A program made the position numbers and the translations under genes. From contig NC_014410.1 in the NCBI RefSeq assembly GCF_000145615.1, positions 471,001 to 535,000 on the forward strand: 64,000 nucleotides of DNA, written 5' to 3'. The stretch is from Thermoanaerobacterium thermosaccharolyticum DSM 571. Lineage in GTDB: Bacteria; Bacillota; Thermoanaerobacteria; Thermoanaerobacterales; Thermoanaerobacteraceae. Shown here piece by piece: positions 26,506-33,343 of this stretch. The notes under the pieces are model-generated. The model saw only the letters and a list, made by a program, of their open reading frames with translations, ran no database searches and was not told the DNA's origin. The first letter of the stretch is position 1; the number at the start of each line of letters is the position of its first letter.

Positions 26506-27381
26506 ATGGATAGATATGAACGAATACTTGGAGGACTTTTTGGCGTTGCCTGCGGAGATGCTCTCGGCGGAACGCTGGAATTCATGCCAAAGGATGAGAT
26601 TGAAAGGAAATATGGATATCTAAAAGATATTATAGGTGGAGGCTGTTGGGATTTAGCACCTGGAGAAGTGACGGATGATACAATGATGACTATTGCTGTG
26701 GCAGAAGGCATCCTGGACAACCCGCAGAATCCTATTGAAGATATCGGAAAACACTTTATTGAATGGTATGATAGTAAACCCAAGGACATAGGCAACATTA
26801 TCCGGATTGCACTTGGAGAATATAAGCGAAGTAATGACTGGATGAAAACTGCCTTCTACGCCCATCAGGCAACAGGTGGCATGAGTGCTGGAAATGGTTC
26901 ACTTATGAGGTGCTTACCAGTTGCGTTATATTATAATGGCGCTGAAAAAATGCTGGAGATAACTGCTTCACAAAGCCTGCTTACTCATCATGACCAAAAA
27001 GCAACGGATGCCTGCCAGTTTTATAATCTGTTAGTTTACCAGTATCTAAATAATAAGGCAAAAATACCACCTATTAGGGAATATATTGAAAAGTATCCAG
27101 AATATAAGCAGGTATTCCAGTTATCAAAAGATGAATTGAAGCCAACGGGATATGTGTTTGATACCTTGATATGTGCATTATGGTGTTTTATTAACACTTA
27201 TTCCTTCGAGGATGCTGTATGTGAAGCAGCTAACCTTGGAGGAGATGCGGACACTATAGCAGCAATTACAGGAGGAATGGCTGGGGTGTACTATGGCTAT
27301 GATGCTATTCCCGATAGGTGGAAGGAAAAGATATTGGTAAAAGACCAGTTAATTTCTATTGCACAACGGATTTTAATTTAA
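26506..27381 (+). CDS. ADP-ribosylglycohydrolase (DraG family)
   Basis: A 291-residue DraG-family enzyme that removes ADP-ribose from proteins or nucleic acids. Metal-binding motifs are visible: 'GVACGDALGGTLEF' at the start, 'VTDDTMMTIAVAEG', and 'GGDADTIAAITGGMAGVYYG' near the end. ATG 26506 has TAGGAAG 8 bases upstream; the in-frame GTG 26497 lies within that site. It follows the nuclease gene by 116 bases. No ADP-ribosyltransferase is seen nearby, so its substrate is open. Confidence 0.88.
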   Translation: MDRYERILGGLFGVACGDALGGTLEFMPKDEIERKYGYLKDIIGGGCWDLAPGEVTDDTMMTIAVAEGILDNPQNPIEDIGKHFIEWYDSKPKDIGNIIRIALGEYKRSNDWMKTAFYAHQATGGMSAGNGSLMRCLPVALYYNGAEKMLEITASQSLLTHHDQKATDACQFYNLLVYQYLNNKAKIPPIREYIEKYPEYKQVFQLSKDELKPTGYVFDTLICALWCFINTYSFEDAVCEAANLGGDADTIAAITGGMAGVYYGYDAIPDRWKEKILVKDQLISIAQRILI

Positions 27382-27383
27382 AA

Positions 27384-27490
27384 GGGTAATTCCGTCTACC
27401 AGCCCAGCAAAAGCCATACGATTCAAAGATAAGTTAGACCAGTGGAAGGTTGTTTTATCGTATTTAGGACTTATTGATGATAGCCAGTAA
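27384..27490 (+). pseudogene. C-terminal gene fragment
   Basis: A frame without a start reads 'SPAKAIRFKDKLDQWKVVL' and 'SYLGLIDDSQ' then stops. It has no initiation signal and looks like the tail of a lost gene. I do not recognise the family. Confidence 0.35.
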
Positions 27491-27518
27491 GCATTTATGG
27501 AAAAGGAGATATGACAAT

Positions 27519-27783
27519 ATGAATAAGGTTATAATTGAATGTAATGATCTTATTGATAAGTATGGATTAAATGAGGAAAACATTTTAAAACAGTTGCATT
27601 CAATGAACATAGAAAAAGGAGCAGAGGATTTTGTTATTATGTAATATGACGACTCACATTACACTCTGATTGGCGAAATTAAGGGCAATCAGGTAGTTTT
27701 AACTAAATATAATAAAAGTAATCGCTTTTAAAGAAATGGATAACTCAGATATTTTTGAATTTATCAAGGAACAAAGTGATTAG
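27519..27783 (+). pseudogene. Broken small gene (in-frame stop plus frameshift)
   Basis: AAGGAGAT precedes ATG 27519. The frame 'MNKVIIECNDLIDKYGL' ... 'GAEDFVIM' meets TAA, then continues in frame with 'YDDSHYTLIGEIKGNQVVL', and after a frameshift near 27730 ends with 'FKEMDNSDIFEFIKEQSD'. Joined, it would encode about 87 residues. The single TAA (CAA would restore it) and one shift point to recent decay. The family is unknown. Confidence 0.55.
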
Positions 27784-27790
27784 GATTAAA

Positions 27791-27840
27791 AAATAAGGCT
27801 TTGTGGATAGGGTTGTCTATCCTGCAAGGCCTTATTTTAT
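27791..27840 (+). terminator. Intrinsic terminator
   Basis: AATAAGGC...GGATAG pairs with CTATCC...GGCCTTATT around a short loop, followed by TTTTATT. It separates the DraG region from the first XRE cassette. Confidence 0.8.
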
Positions 27841-27890
27841 TAGAATCTGGGTATCTCGGATTTTACTTTTTCCATGAAAATTCTTTATAA

Positions 27891-27905
27891 GTAATAAAAT
27901 ATTAC
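27891..27905 (+). promoter_or_regulatory. Palindromic operator O1 of the first XRE cassette
   Basis: GTAATAAAATATTAC differs at one base from the perfect palindrome O2 at 27944-27958. The centres are 53 bases apart, about five helical turns. Confidence 0.5.
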
Positions 27906-27921
27906 ATAAACAGATAAAATA

Positions 27922-27959
27922 TTGACACAAACCCGTTATTGATGTAATATAATATTACA
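27922..27959 (+). promoter_or_regulatory. Promoter and operator O2 of the first XRE cassette
   Basis: TTGACA at 27922-27927, 17 bases, TAATAT at 27945-27950 (TATAAT overlaps at 27948). The -10 lies inside the perfect palindrome TGTAATAT-A-ATATTACA, 27943-27959. A regulator bound there would block RNA polymerase, as expected for autorepression by the XRE protein that follows. Confidence 0.7.
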
Positions 27960-27976
27960 AAAAGGAGGGATTAAAT

Positions 27977-28366
27977 ATGTCGAAGGAGATTTCTATCGGA
28001 CTAAAAATAAAGGCTATTAGAGAAGCAAGAGGATTAAGCCAGATTGAAGTAGTAGAAAGACTTGCCGAAAAGGATATTAACATTAGCAGGGAAACATTAA
28101 GCAAAATAGAAAACGGTAACAGGACCGTATCGGCCGTGGAGTTAAATGCTCTATGTAAGGTTTTAAATATAGATATAAACATTCTTTTTGAAGATGAAGA
28201 AGACGATGATTTAGTTACACTATTCAGGAAGAAAAATTTTTCAGAGAAAACCGTTGAAGAAGTTGAGAAACTTCAGGATATGATAAAGATGTTCATTTAC
28301 CAAAAGAAAATATATAATGGAGAGTTTAAACCACAAAAGAGAAAGCCACTGTGGGAGGAGTGTTAA
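27977..28366 (+). CDS. XRE-family helix-turn-helix regulator (cassette 1)
   Basis: A 129-residue protein with an N-terminal Cro/CI-type HTH ('LKIKAIREARGLSQIEVV', 'ISRETLSKIENGNRTVS') and an acidic linker followed by a helical tail. AAAGGAGGGA lies 7 bases before the ATG. The stop overlaps the region of the next gene's ribosome site. With the two following genes it makes a three-gene operon. By analogy with ImmR of ICEBs1 it is the likely target of the metallopeptidase next door; that is inference. Confidence 0.85.
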   Translation: MSKEISIGLKIKAIREARGLSQIEVVERLAEKDINISRETLSKIENGNRTVSAVELNALCKVLNIDINILFEDEEDDDLVTLFRKKNFSEKTVEEVEKLQDMIKMFIYQKKIYNGEFKPQKRKPLWEEC

Positions 28367-28368
28367 GA

Positions 28369-29160
28369 TTGCAAAAGAATAATTTAAATCTCCCAGGAGA
28401 ATCCTTCAGACTGCAAATCAAAGATTTGGCAGAAGAAGTAAGAATAAAATTTGCAAGGAAAGGGCTTTCCGATATATTTGATATTCTTTCAGAGGCTGCA
28501 TTTTTAATAAGAAAGCCATTGGATACTGACGAGTTATCAGGATTTAGTACCTATTTTGAGGGACAGTTTATTGTCTATTTAAACAGCAATTTTACTTTGG
28601 GACATGAACGCTATACTGGTGCTCATGAACTATACCATCTTATTTATAATGCTGATATCCTGAAAAAAGAAAAAATCCTTTTGGATGATGAAAAGCATAA
28701 AGCGGAAGATACGAAAGCGGATGTATTTGCTTCCGAATTTTTAATGCCTGAGGACTATGTGAAAGAAGTATTTTATAAAATTGTTAATGTAGATAAAGAT
28801 AGTGTTTTACCAAGGCATATCATTAGAATGCACAATTATTTTAAAGTAAGTTATAAGGCGATGTTAAAAAGGCTTATCCAACTTAATTTATGTTCTATTG
28901 ACAAGTATGAGGAACTAGTAGACATCTGTTCACTGGGAAATACGGAATTACTCCAATCTTTAACCATAAGAGAAGGTTACAGTATAGACTTGATAACTCC
29001 ATCAAAAGAAACATATGTGTCAAAAGAATATATCGAGTTTATAAAAACCAACTACGAAAGAGGGAATATTTCATACAAGAACATGAAAACCAGCCTTGAA
29101 TTTATCGGACTGGCTCCTGAACAATTCGGATATGAGTATCCCTTGGAAGAGGACTATTAA
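28369..29160 (+). CDS. ImmA/IrrE-family metallo-endopeptidase (cassette 1)
   Basis: A 263-residue COG2856 protein with the zinc-binding motif HELYH in 'GAHELYHLIYNAD' and a downstream Glu-rich helix with 'DTKADVFASEFLMP', as in ImmA and IrrE. Such enzymes cleave a partner repressor when triggered. TTG 28369 is the probable start, because GGGAGGAG lies 8 bases before it; GTG 28351 would place that site inside the gene. It ends one base before the next ATG. Confidence 0.88.
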   Translation: MQKNNLNLPGESFRLQIKDLAEEVRIKFARKGLSDIFDILSEAAFLIRKPLDTDELSGFSTYFEGQFIVYLNSNFTLGHERYTGAHELYHLIYNADILKKEKILLDDEKHKAEDTKADVFASEFLMPEDYVKEVFYKIVNVDKDSVLPRHIIRMHNYFKVSYKAMLKRLIQLNLCSIDKYEELVDICSLGNTELLQSLTIREGYSIDLITPSKETYVSKEYIEFIKTNYERGNISYKNMKTSLEFIGLAPEQFGYEYPLEEDY

Positions 29161-29161
29161 C

Positions 29162-29755
29162 ATGAGATATTCAGGAGCCATATCTGATGCTGATATCCTG
29201 ATTAATTTAGCCAGGGTTAACAGATTGGACATTTTAGAACTTTTATTTAAAGAAATCATCATTCCTCAATTTGTATATGACATTGAAATAAAGAAAAATG
29301 CAGGAAGATATTATGGTTTGATTAACGAAGCAATTCATAAGGACGGAAGTATATTTAAGATTGTAGATAGGAAGAAAGACATATCTATAAACATACTTGC
29401 TAGAGACATCATCGAAGATAAGAAAAAGGTAATCGGTCCAGGAGAAAGTGAATGCGCAGGATATGCCCAGGCGTTGAGAATTCCAATAATAATATCAGAT
29501 AATTACACTGAATTTAAGTGGCTGGATGAGTTTATTACCCTTACACACAATAATATTCTGGCTTTATGTGTGTATTTTGGTGAGATTACAAAAAACGAAG
29601 CAGAAGATATTTTTAATAATATTAATAGCAAATTGACTCATCCAACTAAAGATACATTTGAAGACCAATATGAGAAATCCATAAGAAGGTTTGAGAGAAA
29701 CGGTTGGGAAGGATATTTGGGCATAAAAAAGGCACGCATATGTAAAAAGGAATAA
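29162..29755 (+). CDS. PIN-like domain protein (cassette 1)
   Basis: A 197-residue protein with the acidic residues of PIN nucleases: 'SDADILINLARVNRLD' at the N-terminus, 'GPGESECAGYAQALRIP' with a central Glu, and 'IIISDNYTEF'. PIN proteins are usually RNases and often toxins. ATG 29162 follows the peptidase stop by one base, so translation is coupled. A toxin or effector role is inferred from the fold and the operon, not from experiment. The C-terminus is basic ('KKARICKKE'). Confidence 0.7.
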   Translation: MRYSGAISDADILINLARVNRLDILELLFKEIIIPQFVYDIEIKKNAGRYYGLINEAIHKDGSIFKIVDRKKDISINILARDIIEDKKKVIGPGESECAGYAQALRIPIIISDNYTEFKWLDEFITLTHNNILALCVYFGEITKNEAEDIFNNINSKLTHPTKDTFEDQYEKSIRRFERNGWEGYLGIKKARICKKE

Positions 29756-29866
29756 GGGTTAAAAGAATTAGGTTAGATGGAAGTAGTAATTGTTAGAATG
29801 TAATTGTGTTCTTCTGTAATATGCGCTACAATACCGTTATTATTTAGGGAGTAGCAATATGACTAA

Positions 29867-30040
29867 TATCCAAAATATAAGGTTCACTATACGCCTAATG
29901 GGAAGCAAATTGGGTATAAGGGGACTCATTTAAAGGCATTTGGATAGATGTCCTTTACCAAGCAGTATCTTGATTCTGTGAAGGAAAACAGGAAGGACTT
30001 TCGAAGGACAAAGTGGACTGTTCGGGAACTAAAAAACTAA
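29867..30040 (+). pseudogene. Gene fragment with in-frame stop
   Basis: The frame reads 'YPKYKVHYTPNGKQIGYKG' and 'THLKAFG', then TAG, then 'MSFTKQYLDSVKENRKDF' and 'RRTKWTVRELKN' before TAA. No ribosome site serves it. The sequence looks protein-like, with a single stop, but I cannot name the family. Confidence 0.35.
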
Positions 30041-30090
30041 GACGAAGTCCCGAAACTGCGGAAAGCATTAAGGGAGGGAGGGCTTATAAT

Positions 30091-30550
30091 ATGCTTTTAA
30101 AAGCGGAAGAAATTTATTTGAAATTTAATGAAGAAAGTATTGAGATTAATATTCCTAAGAAATTGCTATTGCCATTGCTGCAGCAAGTAAATAGACTATG
30201 AAATATTAAAGTGTGAGGAAGAAATTATAAATAATTTTGCTATTCATGAAAATATCAGTAATACAAAGATGATAATGGCCAAATTACTTATCTTAATGGC
30301 CGAACCATATGGTAAAAGGAAAATCATATTTGAAACAAGTATAGCAGAATTTCTGGTATTGTGGGACTTAGTATATTGCAATTATTCCATGCTGCACTTG
30401 AAAACAAAGATGAAGCCCCGCATTCTAAAAGTATACAAAGAATTTTACGATGAAATTGAAAGCATCTATGAAATGTTAGAGCAGGACGAAATAAAAGTAT
30501 ACTGGGATTATATTAAGAATTACAAAATGAAAGGTTGCATTCTTCATTAA
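30091..30550 (+). pseudogene. Frameshifted hypothetical gene
   Basis: AGGGAGGGAGG precedes ATG 30091. Frame 1 reads 'MLLKAEEIYLKFNEESIEI' ... 'LLPLLQQVN' and stops at 30201. A frame one base on is open from 30191 and continues 'DYEILKCEEEIINNFAIHE' ... 'YWDYIKNYKMKGCILH' to 30550. Removing one base near 30190 would give one protein of about 152 residues, mostly helical. It is either a fresh frameshift, a sequencing error or a programmed shift. No family recognised. Confidence 0.55.
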
Positions 30551-30556
30551 GCAATA

Positions 30557-30601
30557 GAAAAAAGGCATTAGCAGGAATTAAATTCTGCCAATGCTTTTTC
30601 T
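30557..30601 (+). terminator. Intrinsic terminator
   Basis: AAAAAGGCATTAGCAG pairs with CTGCCAATGCTTTTT, and the T run follows. It ends the broken gene before the second XRE cassette. Confidence 0.75.
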
Positions 30602-30664
30602 TATTATTAGACTTAGTCCGAATGAAGACAGAAAATTTTACAACTCAAAAAGTAAACCCAAGGA

Positions 30665-30718
30665 TTTGTAAAAATATTTTTTACAAACCATATCTTTTTT
30701 ACATTTTTGGTGTATAAT
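30665..30718 (+). promoter_or_regulatory. Operator and promoter of the second XRE cassette
   Basis: A perfect palindrome TTTGTAAAAA-TAT-TTTTTACAAA spans 30665-30687. TATAAT at 30713-30718 is a good -10 with a poor -35. Further half-sites TTTTTTACA (about 30695) and TGTAAAAAA (about 30729) flank the -10. The layout suggests repression by the regulator encoded just downstream. Confidence 0.6.
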
Positions 30719-30737
30719 AAAGTAGGAGGTGTAAAAA

Positions 30738-31112
30738 ATGAGCATGGAATTATTATTTGAAAATAGAAAACTAATTGGCAAAAATATATTGAATATCATT
30801 AAAGACAACGGATATACAAAGTCTTCCTTCTCAAGACTTACTAATATTTCAAGACCTACTTTGGATAAATTAATTAAAGGAGAAGTCGACAGCCTTGCTA
30901 CATTCAAAACCCATATTCAAAAGATTTTGGACAGCCAGAATATGGATGAAAAACAACTACTAAACTATGTTCCAAAGTACAAGGTAAAAAAGGAACTTGT
31001 TTTTGCGATGTCTGACAATGCTCCAGAGAATCATGCCATGAGTCCTAAGGCTCAAGAAATGTTTGGTATTTTAGAGGACATAGTTCATATGTGTGAACTG
31101 TATTACAATTAA
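30738..31112 (+). CDS. XRE-type helix-turn-helix regulator (cassette 2)
   Basis: A 124-residue protein with an HTH in 'IIKDNGYTKSSFSRLTNIS' and 'RPTLDKLIKGEVDSL', consistent with the Cro/CI class, and a longer helical C-terminus. AGGAGGTG lies 7 bases upstream. It is not close in sequence to the cassette 1 regulator and its operator differs, so the two cassettes are analogous and not recent duplicates. It is followed after 13 bases by the metallopeptidase. Confidence 0.75.
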   Translation: MSMELLFENRKLIGKNILNIIKDNGYTKSSFSRLTNISRPTLDKLIKGEVDSLATFKTHIQKILDSQNMDEKQLLNYVPKYKVKKELVFAMSDNAPENHAMSPKAQEMFGILEDIVHMCELYYN

Positions 31113-31125
31113 GAAGGTGTAGATT

Positions 31126-31920
31126 ATGTCGGAATTAATAACGAGCAAGAACCTTGAACAGGTTATTGAAAAAAATAAACTGATTAAAGATGATATATTA
31201 AGATTAACAAATGATTTTACAGTCAGATTTAATAAGTCGGGAGTAACGGGGCAGGATAAACTGTCTTTTTCGGTATTAAAAGAGAATCATTTAATCCAGA
31301 TTCCCATTGATGATGAATATTGGGGCGGGGCTATTATTACAAAGGGAAGTATTAAAATACCAGTTATCAATACAGCCCAGCCCCGTGTCTATCAATATTT
31401 TGTTGCATGGCATGAAATATATCATTTGTTCTATGACCTCAGTTTAAGGGATGAGACCCATAATATTGCTGTTGATATGGATTTAAATGAAAGAAGAGCA
31501 GATTATTTTGCCGCAAAGATGATTTTTGGCAATGTGTACGATTACTACTATTCGCTAGACGATGAAGATTTTATCGACAGAGTCATAAAATGCATGGATG
31601 TATATAAGGCACCATATAAGGCAGTACTGATAGAAATATTTGAAGAAGCCGTTACAAAATATAATGATTTGGATTTAAAAGAAAAAATTCTTGAGCATTT
31701 TGATAATAAACCTGATGACTTAGTGCAGAAATTTATAGATTTGGAATTGGATGCAGAGTTAGTAAAACCCTCATATATTATAAGTTTAGGTGGATTGGAG
31801 AAGAAAATACAAAGTGTTATGAAAGTAAACCCAGATGTCTCCTATCATAAAGATAACTATCAGTTTCTACTCACGCTAAAGAGTAAAATTAAAAAAGCAG
31901 TGGAGGGGCTTGCCAAATGA
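31126..31920 (+). CDS. ImmA/IrrE-family metallo-endopeptidase (cassette 2)
   Basis: A 264-residue protein with the zinc motif HEIYH in 'YFVAWHEIYHLFYDLS' and 'NERRADYFAAKMIFG' as the third-ligand helix. It is the same family as the cassette 1 enzyme but clearly diverged. Its stop overlaps the next start as ATGA at 31917, a tight translational coupling. The likely substrate is the XRE protein upstream, by analogy to ImmA-ImmR. Confidence 0.85.
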   Translation: MSELITSKNLEQVIEKNKLIKDDILRLTNDFTVRFNKSGVTGQDKLSFSVLKENHLIQIPIDDEYWGGAIITKGSIKIPVINTAQPRVYQYFVAWHEIYHLFYDLSLRDETHNIAVDMDLNERRADYFAAKMIFGNVYDYYYSLDDEDFIDRVIKCMDVYKAPYKAVLIEIFEEAVTKYNDLDLKEKILEHFDNKPDDLVQKFIDLELDAELVKPSYIISLGGLEKKIQSVMKVNPDVSYHKDNYQFLLTLKSKIKKAVEGLAK

Positions 31921-32786
31921 AAGGAGAAAGAATAAATAACTTAAAAAAATACCTTTCCATGGGCAAGTCTCTCAAAATTTGTATCCTGGATAATAACTCT
32001 GTTGAATTTTTGACATGGGTACGCAAGAGCGTCAGCCATGAAAAGATATTTAGCCAGTATGATATTATTTTTATCCCTCAATGGGTATGGGTTGAGGCCT
32101 GTGATAGTGATAATAGAAAAAGTTACATAAATGATTTAAAACATTATTCGAAGGTCAAAATTATAGATGAAGTTGATTATTTAACATTGGTGGATTACAA
32201 AGAAGCAGAATTATACTATCTGTTTTTGTATTGCTGCTACAATGTGAGCAGGCTTGTTAGTTTTATCAAGAAAAACATCTTAAAAAATAGGCCTGTAGAG
32301 GATTTAGTCCCTTATGAGGAATGGCTTAGCGTGTTTTATGAAGAGGGACTAGACCAAAGAAAACTTTCAAACGGAAGAATTCAGAAGAAGAATGCAGGAG
32401 AGATATCTATTGCCGTTTTAAGTTATATCCTTTCCTATTATTTCAGTGGAAGCATTGATATTATAACTATCTTCAGCAGTGACAGGGATACCTATGAATT
32501 TGTTTCTAAGGCTAAAGAAATGCTTTATAGAGATGAGCGATTTAAAGACAGGAGCAATACTTCCATAACTTTCAAATCGAATGACTTTTTGATTTATGAA
32601 TGGACAAGGCTTGGGTATATAAACGAAGAAAATATTGATGCTTTTGTGGACAGTTACAGGCAGACGAGGAGAATAAAATTTACGAGAAAAAAACAGGATA
32701 ATTCAATTGAGGAGCAAGACAAATCGATAGATAATGCCGCATTTTTAGAGATGTTAAAGGACAGCACGATACATTTAATCTTTTGA
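31917..32786 (+). CDS. PIN-like protein (cassette 2)
   Basis: A 289-residue protein with a PIN-like set of acidic residues: 'KICILDNNSVEFLTWV' near residue 25, 'KKNAGEISIAVLSYIL' in the middle and 'TIFSSDRDTYEFVSKA' after it. It is larger than the cassette 1 member and has a basic tail. Position and ATGA overlap with the metallopeptidase make it the effector candidate of the cassette. Fold assignment rests on motif spacing and is moderate. Confidence 0.6.
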   Translation: MKGERINNLKKYLSMGKSLKICILDNNSVEFLTWVRKSVSHEKIFSQYDIIFIPQWVWVEACDSDNRKSYINDLKHYSKVKIIDEVDYLTLVDYKEAELYYLFLYCCYNVSRLVSFIKKNILKNRPVEDLVPYEEWLSVFYEEGLDQRKLSNGRIQKKNAGEISIAVLSYILSYYFSGSIDIITIFSSDRDTYEFVSKAKEMLYRDERFKDRSNTSITFKSNDFLIYEWTRLGYINEENIDAFVDSYRQTRRIKFTRKKQDNSIEEQDKSIDNAAFLEMLKDSTIHLIF

Positions 32787-32803
32787 ATATACTGAACTAT
32801 AGT

Positions 32804-32846
32804 AAAAAGGTTTTAGTAGATTTTAAGCCTGCCAAAACCTTTTTCT
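32804..32846 (+). terminator. Intrinsic terminator of cassette 2 (bidirectional)
   Basis: AAAAAGGTTTT and AAAACCTTTTT form a perfect 11-pair stem with T runs on both strands. It also suits the convergent small gene at 32857-33045. Confidence 0.85.
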
Positions 32847-32856
32847 CATAACTTTA

Positions 32857-33045
32857 CTATATCTTTTCTTTATTAAATATAGATTGAACTTTTACAGTAA
32901 AGGAAAAAAGTATAATAAGGGATATACCTAGTAAAGAGCCCGTAATAAAGCGGATAAACATATTTTCTGTAATAATGGTAAATAGTAACAAAAACATGCT
33001 CATGAGAATTACCAGTTTTATAGTCAAAAAAACACTATGCCTCAT
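32857..33045 (-). CDS. Small two-helix membrane protein
   Basis: A 62-residue protein that is almost entirely two hydrophobic segments ('VILMSMFLLLFTIIT' and 'FITGSLLGISLIILFSFTV') with a short basic tail. On the minus strand AAGGAGGT lies 5 bases before the ATG, and TTGAAA-N18-TAAAAT lies upstream, so it looks like a true gene. I do not recognise a family. It sits between the second XRE cassette and the Tn7-type relics. Confidence 0.6.
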   Translation of the reverse strand: MRHSVFLTIKLVILMSMFLLLFTIITENMFIRFITGSLLGISLIILFSFTVKVQSIFNKEKI

Positions 33046-33074
33046 AAAATACCTCCTTATGTTGGTTACACAGA

Positions 33075-33104
33075 ATTTTATCCGACTACTGCATATTATT
33101 TCAA
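33075..33104 (-). promoter_or_regulatory. Putative promoter of the small membrane protein gene
   Basis: Read on the minus strand: TTGAAA (33104-33099), 18 bases, TAAAAT (33080-33075). Confidence 0.5.
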
Positions 33105-33117
33105 GTCAGATTTTACG

Positions 33118-33150
33118 TTTAAAATAAAGTCGGTCCATGATATAATAATA
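33118..33150 (+). mobile_element. Possible second transposon end near tnsA
   Basis: TAAAATAAAGTCGG followed by TCCATGATATAATAA resembles the 38141-38165 part of the 50-bp repeat (TAAAATAA ... TCCATGATAATAA) with small gaps. It lies 200 bases before tnsA in the same orientation, as the right end of Tn7 lies before its tnsA. The match is partial. Confidence 0.35.
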
Positions 33151-33171
33151 TAAATATAGCAGATGGTGGTT

Positions 33172-33229
33172 AAATGCCATTGACACAGACATCTAATAAA
33201 AGATGTCCTAGAGTCAGTGGTATTTTTTA
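33172..33229 (+). terminator. Long hairpin with T run (terminator or small RNA)
   Basis: AAATGCCATTGAC pairs with GTCAGTGGTATTT (13 pairs, two G-U), enclosing a second stem ACATCT/AGATGT, followed by six T. A TATAAT at 33141-33146 just upstream could start a transcript of about 80 bases. Confidence 0.55.
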
Positions 33230-33249
33230 TTTTGAAATTTAGGAGTTTA

Positions 33250-33275
33250 GGGATAAGGTTTAAGGCATAAGGGAT
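33250..33275 (+). repeat. GGGATAAGG-type repeat, copy 2
   Basis: It matches 11014-11039 at 23 of 26 bases. Related C/T-rich sequence at 33301-33327 (CCTAAACCCT and CTAATCCCTAAC) makes it an imperfect inverted repeat of about 80 bases. Confidence 0.6.
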
Positions 33276-33343
33276 GTTACGATTATACTAATCCTTGATT
33301 CCTAAACCCTAGTCTCTAATCCCTAACATGTGGAGGTGATTGC

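Noticed and set aside
30535-30717. Plus-strand frame of 60 codons
   Set aside because: It starts inside the end of the frameshifted gene and runs through its terminator and into the next promoter.
33060-33075. TGTTGGTTAC as the exact terminus of a second Tn7-like end
   Set aside because: It resembles TGTTGTTTC at 10871, but the promoter and ribosome site of the minus-strand small gene run across it and no 20-bp units follow closely.
11014-33330. CRISPR array from the GGGATAAGG repeats
   Set aside because: Only two distant copies plus one inverted relative, without regular spacing or spacers; no cas genes.
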